Source of the DNA: Achromobacter spanius
GTDB taxonomy: Bacteria; Pseudomonadota; Gammaproteobacteria; Burkholderiales; Burkholderiaceae_B
Length of the DNA stretch: 64,000 nt
Assembly (NCBI RefSeq): GCF_002812705.1
Contig: NZ_CP025030.1
Span: 2,108,001 to 2,172,000 of the forward strand
Direction: 5' to 3'
Shown here piece after piece: positions 1 to 8,212 of this stretch. The position numbers and the translations under genes were made by a program. The notes beneath the pieces were generated by a model. It was not told the DNA's origin. It did no database searches and saw only the letters and a program-made list of their open reading frames with translations. The stretch's first letter is position 1; each line of letters begins with the position of its first letter.

Positions 1-310
1 GCGTGGCCGGCAACATGCGTTCGCTGACCGGCAGCACGGGCGAACCGCCGGTGGTGATATTGACGACCACATCGCTTTGCGCCTTGATGCGCGGCAGAAA
101 CTGCGCGTACAGCGCCGGGTCCTGCGTGGGCCTGCCCGTCTGGGGATCGCGCGCGTGCAAATGCACGATGGCCGCGCCTGCCTCAGCGGCATCCAATGCC
201 GATTGCGCGATCTCGTCTGGGGTTATAGGCAGGTAGGGCGACATCGACGGCGTATGCACCGAACCGGTAATGGCGCACGTGATGATCACATTGCTCTTGG
301 GTTTTTTCAT
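1..310 (-). CDS. Beta-keto acid cleavage enzyme (BKACE, DUF849), 5' part
   Basis: The first 103 codons are visible and the gene runs off the left edge. The protein begins MKKPKSNVIITCAITGS and carries AIVHLHARDPQTGRP near residues 43-57, where the HLHAR histidines match the zinc-binding pair of the BKACE family, followed by VVVNITTGG. Family members condense a beta-keto acid with acetyl-CoA to give acetoacetate and a CoA ester; the substrate cannot be told from this part. No clear ribosome-binding site is seen, but the ATG matches the family N-terminus. The upstream region carries an 11-bp direct repeat. Confidence 0.85.
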   Translation of the reverse strand, partial: MKKPKSNVIITCAITGSVHTPSMSPYLPITPDEIAQSALDAAEAGAAIVHLHARDPQTGRPTQDPALYAQFLPRIKAQSDVVVNITTGGSPVLPVSERMLPAT

Positions 311-320
311 GGGCCTTGGA

Positions 321-357
321 CGTATGACGTTGAGGTCTGACGTTTACGTATGACGTT
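321..357. repeat. 11-bp direct repeat upstream of the BKACE gene
   Basis: CGTATGACGTT occurs at 321-331 and 347-357, starts 26 bp apart, just upstream of the minus-strand start at 310. A third shorter TGACGTT lies between them. It could be a regulator site or a chance duplication. Confidence 0.35.
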
Positions 358-531
358 TTATCGTGGCCCCGGCTGTCTCCTCCGGGTGCGGCCCATTCTG
401 TCGCAGGGCATTGCCCTTGTCACCTGAACAGAAATTATCAACTGATACGGTTTCCGGTGCTGCGGCGCAGCGTGATCCTGGCGCCTGCCGCCGGTTGGGA
501 TGAGGCTAAGCGCCGGCCCGCGCCCAGACGC

Positions 532-572
532 AAAAAAGCCGCCGCCGGGTTTCCCCTGGCGGCGGCCTTTTT
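532..572 (-). terminator. Rho-independent terminator of ppiC
   Basis: GCCGCCGCCGGG and its near-perfect complement CCTGGCGGCGGC flank a short loop, with six A before and five T after on the plus strand. The structure can therefore work in both directions. It lies 18 bp beyond the ppiC stop. Confidence 0.85.
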
Positions 573-589
573 GCGTGCAGCGGCGGGAC

Positions 590-871
590 TTAGTCCTGGC
601 GGCTGGTCACTTCAACCAGGTGATAACCGAACTGGGTCTTCACCGGGCCTTGAACTTCACCAACCGGCGCGCTGAACACGACGGTATCGAATTCCTTGAC
701 CATCTGGCCCGGGCCAAAGGTACCCAGGTTGCCACCGTCACGGCTCGACGGGCAGCTGGAGTTTTCCTTGGCGACTTGGGCAAAGTCAGCGCCGTTTTCA
801 ATGGCGGTCTTGAGTTCGTTGCACTTGGCTTCGGTGGAAACGAGGATGTGACGGGCGGAGGCTTGTGCCAT
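590..871 (-). CDS. ppiC: Parvulin-type peptidyl-prolyl isomerase PpiC
   Basis: A 93-residue protein made of a single rotamase (parvulin) domain, the same length as E. coli PpiC (family knowledge). It has the characteristic start ASARHILVSTEAKCNELK, the central GGNLGTFGPGQMVKEFD, and the ending GPVKTQFGYHLVEVTSRQD. It should speed cis-trans isomerisation of proline peptide bonds. There is no signal peptide, so it probably acts in the cytoplasm. AAGGAG lies correctly upstream of the ATG. It is a single-gene unit closed by a strong terminator. Confidence 0.95.
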   Translation of the reverse strand: MAQASARHILVSTEAKCNELKTAIENGADFAQVAKENSSCPSSRDGGNLGTFGPGQMVKEFDTVVFSAPVGEVQGPVKTQFGYHLVEVTSRQD

Positions 872-1044
872 GAGGGCTCCTTGCGGAATAGATTGGGGAG
901 GGGAGAGTAACGCATTTGGGCGTGCTCACTACGGTGCCATCATAAACTGGCTTTCAAGACGGCCATATTGCGGTCATTAACGTTCAGTTACGTTGACCGG
1001 CGTCATCCCTGTGGCACCCCTGCGCCATGTCTTTGCCCATCTCT

Positions 1045-3180
1045 TCATTCCGCCAACCACTCCCGAAACGGCTCCAGATCCACCCCGCTAGGCACATACC
1101 AAACCTTGCGCGTCTTGTCCCATTGCGCGCCTAGCGCCTTCACCACAGCCCGGTTCGCATACGCGACCTTCAAGTCGCGGTGCCCCACCGCCTTGACGGG
1201 CGCGGCCAGGTTTCGGCGTAGCGCCGTATCCGCGCGCTTCTGCGTCGCCGCCAATTGCATCCGCGCGATGAACGCACTGCGTCGCGCGGGGTCTTCCGAA
1301 GACACCAAGGTCAGGCGCGACTTGGTGCGTGTTGCCGCCACATAGAACAAGTTCTCTTCTTCCCCCGCTTTGCGCAGCGGATCGGGAAACGCGTCGGCGT
1401 CCATGAACGGCAGGATGACGTGTTCGAATTCCTTGCCTTTGACATTGACGATGCAGTCCATCTGCACCGTGTTCTTACCGGGCCGTGCGCCAACAAACGC
1501 TTCTGCCGCGCCGATCCATTCCGAGAATTCGCGCAGGGTCTTGCCCGACATCTTGGCCGAGGCGATGAAGCCGTTGACCGAGCGGGTGACGACGGACGCT
1601 TCATAGGGATGCACGTACAGGCGCTTGGCGACCTTGTCCATGTCCATCAGGTCGCGCACCGTTTCCAGGGCTTGGTAAGCGGGGCTGTCGGTGGATAGCG
1701 CGCGCAGATGCTCCACGGCTTCCGAGATGCGGGCGCGGGCGGCGGGGCTGCCGACGCGCTGGATCTGGCCGGTAAAAAAGTGCTTAAGCGCGGACGGTTC
1801 TTTTGCCAGCGTCGTCTGCGCCTCTTGCAGTTCCTTGGGCGTCAGCGGCACTTCGGCGAAGGTGGTCAGGGCGTCGACGATGGCCTCGCGCGTGGCGGGT
1901 GCGGCCACGTGATGGAAGTCGTCCAGCGCAATGGCCAGCATGCCGCGCAGGAACAGGATTTCTTCGCGCAGCAGGTAGCTCTTCATCGTCAGCGTGCGGT
2001 AGGGCACGCCGGCGTTCATCAGGGCGTTTTCGATTTCGATGGATTGATGCGCGTCGCGCAGCAAGACGCAGCACTGGTCCAGCGGTTTGCGGCCCTGCTT
2101 CCATTGCAAGATGGCCTTGACGACTTGTGCACCGCAGTCGCCCGGGGTGTCGGCGTAGGTGGCTTCGTGAATCTCGGTGCGCAGCGGCAGGTTGGAATCC
2201 ACCGGCTTTTGCTTGAAGGCTTCCATCGCGTAGGCCAGATGCGGGCCGTGGCGGTAGGTCATCGTCAGCGGGAAGTTCGCGCAATCGGGGAAGCTGGTGC
2301 GGATGCGGGTTTGCAGGAAAGATTCGTCGGCGCCCAGGTGGGAGTAGATCACCTGGTCTTTGTCGCCCACGCCCACGAAGTAGGTGACGTCCACGTTCAA
2401 CAGCGCTTCGATAATGCAGAACGATGCTTCGTTGATGTCGTGCAATTCGTCGACGAGAACCAGCTTGTAGGGGGCCAGCACGTCGCGCGGGTCAGACGCG
2501 GATCGCAGCAGGCGCGCCAAGTCATACGTGGCGTCGAAAAAGCCCCGGGCGTCCACGTAGCCGAAGACGTCAACGCGCTGCTTTTCGTATTCAACGGCCC
2601 AAAGATAGTCGGTAATGGTCACGCCCGCGCTTTCCGCAATGAACAGCGCATCGGCCCCGTCATCCGGCGCGATCCGCATCGTGGCTTTGAGCTTCAGCAG
2701 GTTGTCCAGGAACTGGCTGACGGCGGTGTTGTGCGTGCGGATGTCCAGCAGGTCGGCGTATTGCGGGTTATTCGCCGCTACGTTTTCCAGCGCAAACAGC
2801 GCGTAGCTTTGTTGTTCGCGCGTGGACGGCAGGGGCTCGGGCTTGCCGTCTTCGACCTTGGCCAATACCCGCTGCGCATACTCTTCAACCGTCAGCACGT
2901 TGACGCGCCGCGCCGTGTTGTAGGCGATGCCCACGTCCACCAAGCGCGTTTGCAGCACCTGGCGGGCTTCGTCGGTGAAGGTCAGCGCCAGGATGTCTTC
3001 GGGCGGCAGGCCGCGCGTCAGCGCTTCGCCGATGCGCAGGGCCAGCGTGGTGGTCTTGGCGGCGCCCGCGTTGGCGATGACTAGGCTGGTCCGGCTCCGC
3101 GAGGTCTGGATCCGGCTCTGTTCTTCAGTGGGCACGAAGCCGGCGGGGAAGAACTGGGGGGCAGGGGAGTTTGTCGTCAT
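1045..3180 (-). CDS. UvrD/Rep-like superfamily I helicase with DUF5710-like C-terminus
   Basis: A 711-residue ATP-dependent DNA helicase-like protein. Motif I is ANAGAAKTTTLA (about residues 36-47), in which the usual GSGKT is GAAKT. Motif Ia gives ILALTFTDEARQVL. Motif II is LVDELHD rather than DEFQD. Motif III is GVGDKDQVIYSHLGA. Late motifs are NVKGKEFEHVILPF and ENLFYVAATRTKSRLTL. The last 50 residues, with LGAQWDKTRKVWYVPSGVD, resemble the DUF5710 module often fused to plasmid or phage replication and DNA-handling proteins (family knowledge). It stands alone between convergent and divergent neighbours. A repair or anti-mobile-element role is possible but unproven. Confidence 0.8.
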   Translation of the reverse strand: MTTNSPAPQFFPAGFVPTEEQSRIQTSRSRTSLVIANAGAAKTTTLALRIGEALTRGLPPEDILALTFTDEARQVLQTRLVDVGIAYNTARRVNVLTVEEYAQRVLAKVEDGKPEPLPSTREQQSYALFALENVAANNPQYADLLDIRTHNTAVSQFLDNLLKLKATMRIAPDDGADALFIAESAGVTITDYLWAVEYEKQRVDVFGYVDARGFFDATYDLARLLRSASDPRDVLAPYKLVLVDELHDINEASFCIIEALLNVDVTYFVGVGDKDQVIYSHLGADESFLQTRIRTSFPDCANFPLTMTYRHGPHLAYAMEAFKQKPVDSNLPLRTEIHEATYADTPGDCGAQVVKAILQWKQGRKPLDQCCVLLRDAHQSIEIENALMNAGVPYRTLTMKSYLLREEILFLRGMLAIALDDFHHVAAPATREAIVDALTTFAEVPLTPKELQEAQTTLAKEPSALKHFFTGQIQRVGSPAARARISEAVEHLRALSTDSPAYQALETVRDLMDMDKVAKRLYVHPYEASVVTRSVNGFIASAKMSGKTLREFSEWIGAAEAFVGARPGKNTVQMDCIVNVKGKEFEHVILPFMDADAFPDPLRKAGEEENLFYVAATRTKSRLTLVSSEDPARRSAFIARMQLAATQKRADTALRRNLAAPVKAVGHRDLKVAYANRAVVKALGAQWDKTRKVWYVPSGVDLEPFREWLAE

Positions 3181-3262
3181 CTAGGCGGAAAAGGCGCGAG
3201 CAGGAATGTCGCAGGGGCAGACGCCAGTGTACCGATTCCATCAGCCGGCTCCGTCCAATGAA

Positions 3263-3299
3263 AACGGCCGGCCGGCGCATGAAGCGCCCGCCGGCCGTT
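3263..3299 (-). terminator. Possible terminator hairpin in the 3181-3464 gap
   Basis: AACGGCCGGCCGGCGC and GCGCCCGCCGGCCGTT form a 16-bp stem with one mismatch and a 5-base loop, downstream of the ABC binding-protein gene. Only four A precede it on the plus strand, so the U-tract is weak. The rest of the gap holds short irregular AGCCC/GAGCC-type repeats (about 3370-3440) and no gene that I can support. Confidence 0.45.
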
Positions 3300-3464
3300 C
3301 AGGCCGAAAAAGGGGAGCAAGCCCGGAGCCAAGCGTGGGGTCGAACCCGGAAACCGGCCCAAGTCCGGCCTGGATCAGGCCCAGGTTGAGCCCAGACTAC
3401 AGCCCAGATTGAGCCTCGATCAAGCCCATATCAAGCCGAGGCTCCACCCCCGCCTGAAACCCGA

Positions 3465-4481
3465 TCAGCGCACCGGCCACCCGTACATCAAGCCGCCATC
3501 GCGGTACGACGCATTCAGGCCGCGCGACAGCTTCAGCGGGCTGCTGGGTCCCAGGTTCTTTTCAAAGCTCTCGCCGTAGTTGCCGATGTGCTTGATGATG
3601 TTGTAGGCCCACTTGTCGTCCACGCCCAGGTTCTTGCCCATGCCGGGCGTCACGCCCAGCAGGCGCTGCACGTTGGGGTTGGTGCTTTTCAGCATCTCGT
3701 CCACGTTCTTGGACGTGACGCCGTATTCCTCGGCTTCCAGCATGGCGAACATGGTCCAGCGCACCACGTTGAACCATTGCTCGTCGCCCTGGCGCACCAT
3801 GGGGCCCAGCGGCTCTTTCGAGAAGTTCTCGGGCAGGATGTCGTACTGGCCCGGGTTGTCCAGATTGCTGCGCGCGGCCGCCAGTTGCGACTTGTCGCCG
3901 GTGAAGGCGTCGCAGCGTCCAACCGCGAAGGCGCGGATGATCTCGTCCAGGCGTTCCACCACCACCGGCTTGAAGACGATGTTTTGCGACCGGAACCAGT
4001 CGGCCAGATTCAACTCCGTGGTGGTGCCGGGCTGCACGCACACGGTGGCGCCGTCCAGTTCCTTGGCGCTTTTCACGTTCAGGGACTTGTTCACCATGAT
4101 GCCCTGGCTGTCGTAGAAGTTGACGCCCACGCCGATCAAGCCCAGCGTGGTGTCGCGGGTGAGCGATAGCGTGGTGTTGCGCGGCAGCACGTCGACTTCA
4201 CCCGACTGCAAGGCGGTGAAGCGCTGCACGGCGCTGACGGCCATGATCTTGGATTTGGCGGGGTCGCCGAACATGGTGATGGCCAGCGCGCGGCACAGGT
4301 CCACGTCCAGGCCGACCCAGCCGCCCTTGCTGTCATTGACCGAGAAGCCGGCCACGCCGGTCGAGACGCCGCACTGGACAAAGCCTTTGCTCTTGACGCT
4401 GTCGAAAGTCACGCCGGCCGTGGCGGCCCAGGACGAAAGAAGTAAGGCGGTGCCTGCCGCAACGTGTTTGAGTGCTTTCAT
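3465..4481 (-). CDS. Amino-acid ABC transporter periplasmic binding protein (AapJ-like)
   Basis: A 338-residue exported protein. The signal peptide is MKALKHVAAGTALLLSSWAATA, followed by GVTFDSVKSKGFVQCGVSTG, the typical start of general L-amino-acid binding proteins of the AapJ type. Inside are GLDVDLCRALA, VDVLPRNTTLSLTRD and a GRCDAFTGDKSQLAA segment. The frame stays open upstream to 5210, but that stretch overlaps the divergent gene. The ATG at 4481 has GGAG at a good distance and opens the signal peptide. No permease or ATPase gene is adjacent, so it is either an orphan receptor or works with a transporter encoded elsewhere. Confidence 0.9.
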   Translation of the reverse strand: MKALKHVAAGTALLLSSWAATAGVTFDSVKSKGFVQCGVSTGVAGFSVNDSKGGWVGLDVDLCRALAITMFGDPAKSKIMAVSAVQRFTALQSGEVDVLPRNTTLSLTRDTTLGLIGVGVNFYDSQGIMVNKSLNVKSAKELDGATVCVQPGTTTELNLADWFRSQNIVFKPVVVERLDEIIRAFAVGRCDAFTGDKSQLAAARSNLDNPGQYDILPENFSKEPLGPMVRQGDEQWFNVVRWTMFAMLEAEEYGVTSKNVDEMLKSTNPNVQRLLGVTPGMGKNLGVDDKWAYNIIKHIGNYGESFEKNLGPSSPLKLSRGLNASYRDGGLMYGWPVR

Positions 4482-4646
4482 GGTGTCTCCGCGCGATGGG
4501 CGCATAGGTATTCTGTCGGCCGGTAAGCCGAGGTGCGCGGAATGGTAGCCATGGCGCCTGGGCGGGAATATCAGGGAATTCCCGTTAAATCCACTGGGCG
4601 GAATTTTGGAGGGATAATCGCTGCCAGGCCGACAGAGGGGCGATGG

Positions 4647-5777
4647 ATGAACGAGAAAGACCAAGAAAAAAAGGCAGACGGCGATGACCGACGCCGACCC
4701 GGCCGCGCCTTCGTCAAGCAGCAGGTGCAGGGCACATGGCGTGAACTGATCCGCGTCAATACCAGCGACCGGCGTTGGGAGATGCCGCTGGCGGCGGCCC
4801 TGTCTTCCGGCCTGCCCTTGATGGTGGGCGCGTATTTTGGCCGCATGGATTATGGCCTGATGTCCAGCCTGGGCGGCATGGTGTTTCTTAGCCTGCCCAA
4901 TGCGTCCTTGCAGCAACGGATGATGATGCTGCTGGCCGCGTCCTTCGGCATGGTGGCCTGCTTTGCGGTGGGCGCGCTGACGCAGCTCTGGCCCACGGCC
5001 ACGATCGCGGCGCTGACCCTGATTGCCATGCTGGTGAACATGGTGTGCCGCTGCTATCGGCTGGGGCCGCCGGGCAGCTTGTTCTTCATCATGGCAACCG
5101 CGATTGCGGCGTACACGCCCGGCAGCATCGAGGATGTGCCGATGCGGGTAGGCATGGTGGCGCTGGGTTGTTTGGTGGCTTGCCTGGTGGCCTTTGCCTA
5201 TTGCCTGCACATGACGCGGGTGGCGCCGCCACCGCCCGATACGCCCTTGCCCAAGCCCACGTTTGATTTTGTGGTGTACGACTCGGTCATCATCGGCCTG
5301 TTCGTGGGTATCTCCTTATTAGTGGCCGAACTGCTGCAACTGCCGCGCCCGTACTGGGTGCCGGTCAGTTGCCTGGCGATTATCCAGGGGGCAAGCCTTT
5401 GGGCGGCGTGGAACCGTCAACTGCACCGGATACTGGGTACGGCGTTGGGCTTGTGCGTGGCGTGGGCTTTATTGAGTTTGCCGCTGAACGTGTGGACGTT
5501 GGCCGCCGTGATGATGGCGCTGTCGTTCGGGATTGAAACCCTGGTGGTCCGGCACTATGCCAGCGCCGTGGCGCTGATTACCCCGTTGACGATATTTCTG
5601 GCGGAAGCGCCGCATCTGGGGCAGGGCTATCCCGCCGAGGTGATCGAGGCGCGCTTTGTGGATACGGTGATTGGCGCGTTCATCGGTGTGCTGGGTGCGG
5701 TGCTATTGCATAACCAGCGCATTCGGCCGCGATTAAGCCGGTGGATGCGTGCGGTGCTGCCCAATCGTGTGAACTAA
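4647..5777 (+). CDS. FUSC-family inner-membrane protein
   Basis: A 376-residue polytopic membrane protein with about ten hydrophobic segments in two blocks, the FUSC (YccS/AaeB-like) layout. Landmarks are LAAALSSGLPLMVGAYFG, LGGMVFLSLPNAS and the second-half RPYWVPVSCLAIIQGAS followed by HRILGTALG. Relatives are linked to efflux of aromatic carboxylic acids (family knowledge), but the substrate here is unknown. An ATG lies further upstream in frame (4533); the start at 4647 has AGAGGGG at a suitable distance and avoids the promoter region shared with the divergent binding-protein gene. Confidence 0.8.
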   Translation: MNEKDQEKKADGDDRRRPGRAFVKQQVQGTWRELIRVNTSDRRWEMPLAAALSSGLPLMVGAYFGRMDYGLMSSLGGMVFLSLPNASLQQRMMMLLAASFGMVACFAVGALTQLWPTATIAALTLIAMLVNMVCRCYRLGPPGSLFFIMATAIAAYTPGSIEDVPMRVGMVALGCLVACLVAFAYCLHMTRVAPPPPDTPLPKPTFDFVVYDSVIIGLFVGISLLVAELLQLPRPYWVPVSCLAIIQGASLWAAWNRQLHRILGTALGLCVAWALLSLPLNVWTLAAVMMALSFGIETLVVRHYASAVALITPLTIFLAEAPHLGQGYPAEVIEARFVDTVIGAFIGVLGAVLLHNQRIRPRLSRWMRAVLPNRVN

Positions 5778-5799
5778 AGGGATGAACCAAGACCGTGAA

Positions 5800-6774
5800 C
5801 TAGTCGGGTGATCCGCCCGCCACGCAATAAGGGCAATCCAAAGCGGGCTTGGCCGCTTGCGCCGGCATGCCTTCCAGCGCCGCCGCATGCAAACACTCAT
5901 GCGACAGCCATTGGCTCAGGCGGTCATAGCTTTCCATATTGCTGCGCCAGTTCGGCGCGCAGAGGTAGTAGCCCAGCGGGCTTTCGAACGTGCGGTCGAA
6001 CACATCCACCAACTGCCCCGTGGCCAATTCCTTTTCGATCAGGCAATGCGGCATCAACGCTACGCCAAAGCCCGATGAGGCCGCCTGGATAATCATCGAA
6101 AACAGATTGAACCCGGGGCCGAAACGCGCGCGGTCATAATCACCGAGATACGTGGAAAACCAATATTCCCAAGACAGCGGAATCTCGATGTGCTGCAACA
6201 GCGTGCACTGCTTGATGTCTTCCAGGCTGCCGATGGGGTGCTGTTCCAGATACTCGCGTGAGCACACCAGGCGGGTCTCGCGGCCGGTCAGATACTTGGC
6301 GTCGCCATCGTGCCAATCCCCGTAGCCATATTGAATGGACGCATCGAAATCCAGTTCGGTGCTTTTGTAATCGGCCACGCTGTAGCGCACGAAATTGATC
6401 GAGATATCGGGATTGAATTCGCGAAACGTCTTCAAGCGGGGAAACAGCCACTGCGCGGCGAACGTAGGCGCGGCCGATACGTTCAGCGATTTGGCCGACT
6501 GCTGCGTGGCCATGACTTGCGAGGTGGCGCTTTCCAGCGTGTGCAGCGCGGGCCGGATCAAGCTGAGGTAGGTGGCGCCCATGCGGGTCAGTTGCAGCCC
6601 GTTGGTGGCGCGGATGAACAGCGCGTGGCCCAGATAGCTTTCCAGCGTGGCGATATGCCGGCTGATGGCGCTTTGCGTCACGAACAGTTCCTTGCCCGCC
6701 TTCGAAAACGACAAGTGGCGCGCCGCCGCGGTGAACGCATTCAATTCAGAGAGAGTGGGGCAGCGGCGTCTCAT
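5800..6774 (-). CDS. LysR-family transcriptional regulator (GcvA-like)
   Basis: A 324-residue regulator. The N-terminal winged helix is LSELNAFTAAARHLSFSKAG followed by LFVTQSAISRHIATLESYLG. The effector domain begins near residue 95 with LNVSAAPTFAAQWLFPRLK, the arrangement of the GcvA/AmpR branch. It is divergent from the amidohydrolase-MFS-GAF operon with a 174-bp shared promoter region, so it very probably controls that operon. The C-terminus is somewhat long and ends in a Cys-containing tail (DCPYCVAGGSPD). The effector is unknown. Confidence 0.9.
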   Translation of the reverse strand: MRRRCPTLSELNAFTAAARHLSFSKAGKELFVTQSAISRHIATLESYLGHALFIRATNGLQLTRMGATYLSLIRPALHTLESATSQVMATQQSAKSLNVSAAPTFAAQWLFPRLKTFREFNPDISINFVRYSVADYKSTELDFDASIQYGYGDWHDGDAKYLTGRETRLVCSREYLEQHPIGSLEDIKQCTLLQHIEIPLSWEYWFSTYLGDYDRARFGPGFNLFSMIIQAASSGFGVALMPHCLIEKELATGQLVDVFDRTFESPLGYYLCAPNWRSNMESYDRLSQWLSHECLHAAALEGMPAQAAKPALDCPYCVAGGSPD

Positions 6775-6904
6775 GACGATGGGGCTGAGTCGACTGACAA
6801 GAAAAGGGGGGTATGAGTAAAGCTCATAAGGCTGTTCAAATTTGTGTCGAACGCCTAAGGGGAGACCCGGTATCGGACGTTTGGATTGTACCGGTAGAGT
6901 TCGC

Positions 6905-6924
6905 CATGCTGAATTTCCTGCATG
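6905..6924. promoter_or_regulatory. Candidate LysR operator in the divergent promoter region
   Basis: CATGC-N10-GCATG, an interrupted palindrome containing a T-N11-A core (6910 to 6922), lies between the LysR gene and the amidohydrolase start. Position and shape fit a LysR site; this is inference from pattern only. Confidence 0.4.
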
Positions 6925-6948
6925 TTGAACGAATAGCGTGATTTATAT

Positions 6949-8178
6949 ATGAAGCCGGTTGTTGTTAAGAATTGCAAGATCTTGAATACCCGATCGTTGG
7001 CCCTGGAAGCCGCGGCGAATGTGTTGATCGAAGACGGAATGATCACTCGCATCAGCGCCGACGAGCTGACCGTGCCGGACGCCGAGGTGGTGGACGCCAA
7101 GGGCATGACGCTGATGCCGGGCATGATCGACTGCCACGTGCACGTGGTGGCGTCGTCGTTCAACCTGGGCCGCGTGGCGGCCTTGCCCAATGCCCTGGCG
7201 CTGTTGCGCGCACTGCCCATCATGCAGGGCATGCTGGACCGGGGCTTTACCAGCGTGCGTGATGCCGGCGGGGCCGATTGGGCCTTGGCGCAAGCCGTGC
7301 TGGACGGCGTGATCGACGGCCCGCGCCTCTTCTGCGCGGGCAAGGCCCTGTCGCAGACGGGCGGCCATGGCGACTTCCGCCAGCGCAACGATGAACTGGA
7401 CCCCTGCCCTTGCTCGGTCAAGATCGGCAATATCGGCCGCGTGGTGGATGGCGTGGACAACTGCCGTTTGGCGGTGCGCGAAGAAATCCTGAAGGGCGCG
7501 ACGCAGATCAAGGTCATGGCGTCCGGCGGCGTGGCCTCGCCGAATGATCCGATTCAGAACCTGGGGTTTTCCGAAGCCGAACTGCTGGCCATTGTGGAAG
7601 AGGCCAGCAACGCCAACACGTATGTGATGGCGCATGCCTACACGCCGCGCGCCATCATGCGCGCGGTGCGTTGTGGTGTTCGCACCATCGAACACGGCAA
7701 CCTGGTCGACCGCGAGGCCGCCGAGGTCATGAAAGAGCACGGCGCGTACATGGTGCCCACGCTGATCACCTACGAAGGGCTGGCCAACGACGGCGAACGC
7801 TATGGCCTGCCGCTGGACTCGGTGAAAAAGATTGCCACCGTGCGCACGCAAGGCCTGACGGCGCTTGAGATCCTGGACGACGTCGGCGTGAAGATGGGTT
7901 ACGGCAGCGACCTGCTGGGCGAAACCCACTACATGCAAGCCGACGAACTGACCCTGCGCGCCCGCGTGCTGGGCAACGCCAAGGTGATTCAGCAGGCGAC
8001 CTTGATCGGCGCCGAAATCCTGAACCAGCAAGGCTTGCTGGGCGAAGTGTGCGTAGGCGCGCATGCCGACCTGCTGCTGGTCGACGGCAACCCGCTGGAT
8101 GACATTTCCCTGCTGACCCAGCCCGACTCCATCAAGCTGATCATGAACCGCGGCTTGTTGCACAAGAACGCCTGCTGA
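6949..8178 (+). CDS. Metal-dependent amidohydrolase
   Basis: A 409-residue amidohydrolase-superfamily enzyme of the imidazolonepropionase/Xaa-Pro dipeptidase-like branch. It shows GMIDCHVHV (metal histidines), IKVMASGGVASP (lysine expected to be carboxylated), YVMAHAYTPRA, TIEHGNLVD and GYGSDLLGE (metal aspartate). Such enzymes cleave amide or peptide bonds of small N-acyl or cyclic substrates. The ATG has no visible ribosome-binding site and is preceded by an AT-rich run (ATTTATAT), so translation may be leaderless or weak. It is the first gene of an operon with an MFS carrier and a GAF protein, which suggests uptake and hydrolysis of one compound. The substrate is unknown. Confidence 0.85.
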   Translation: MKPVVVKNCKILNTRSLALEAAANVLIEDGMITRISADELTVPDAEVVDAKGMTLMPGMIDCHVHVVASSFNLGRVAALPNALALLRALPIMQGMLDRGFTSVRDAGGADWALAQAVLDGVIDGPRLFCAGKALSQTGGHGDFRQRNDELDPCPCSVKIGNIGRVVDGVDNCRLAVREEILKGATQIKVMASGGVASPNDPIQNLGFSEAELLAIVEEASNANTYVMAHAYTPRAIMRAVRCGVRTIEHGNLVDREAAEVMKEHGAYMVPTLITYEGLANDGERYGLPLDSVKKIATVRTQGLTALEILDDVGVKMGYGSDLLGETHYMQADELTLRARVLGNAKVIQQATLIGAEILNQQGLLGEVCVGAHADLLLVDGNPLDDISLLTQPDSIKLIMNRGLLHKNAC

Positions 8179-8212
8179 CGTTCTTTCACTCTTACTTCCG
8201 GAAATCTTCATC

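Noticed and set aside
1708..3084. 458-codon open frame on the plus strand within the helicase gene
   Set aside because: It is antisense to a helicase with clear motifs, and its translation is Gly/Ala/Val/Arg/His-rich without family features, as expected from GC-rich mirror frames.
3465..5210. 581-codon version of the ABC binding protein
   Set aside because: The extra N-terminus covers the divergent FUSC gene; the signal peptide and ribosome-binding site fix the start at 4481.
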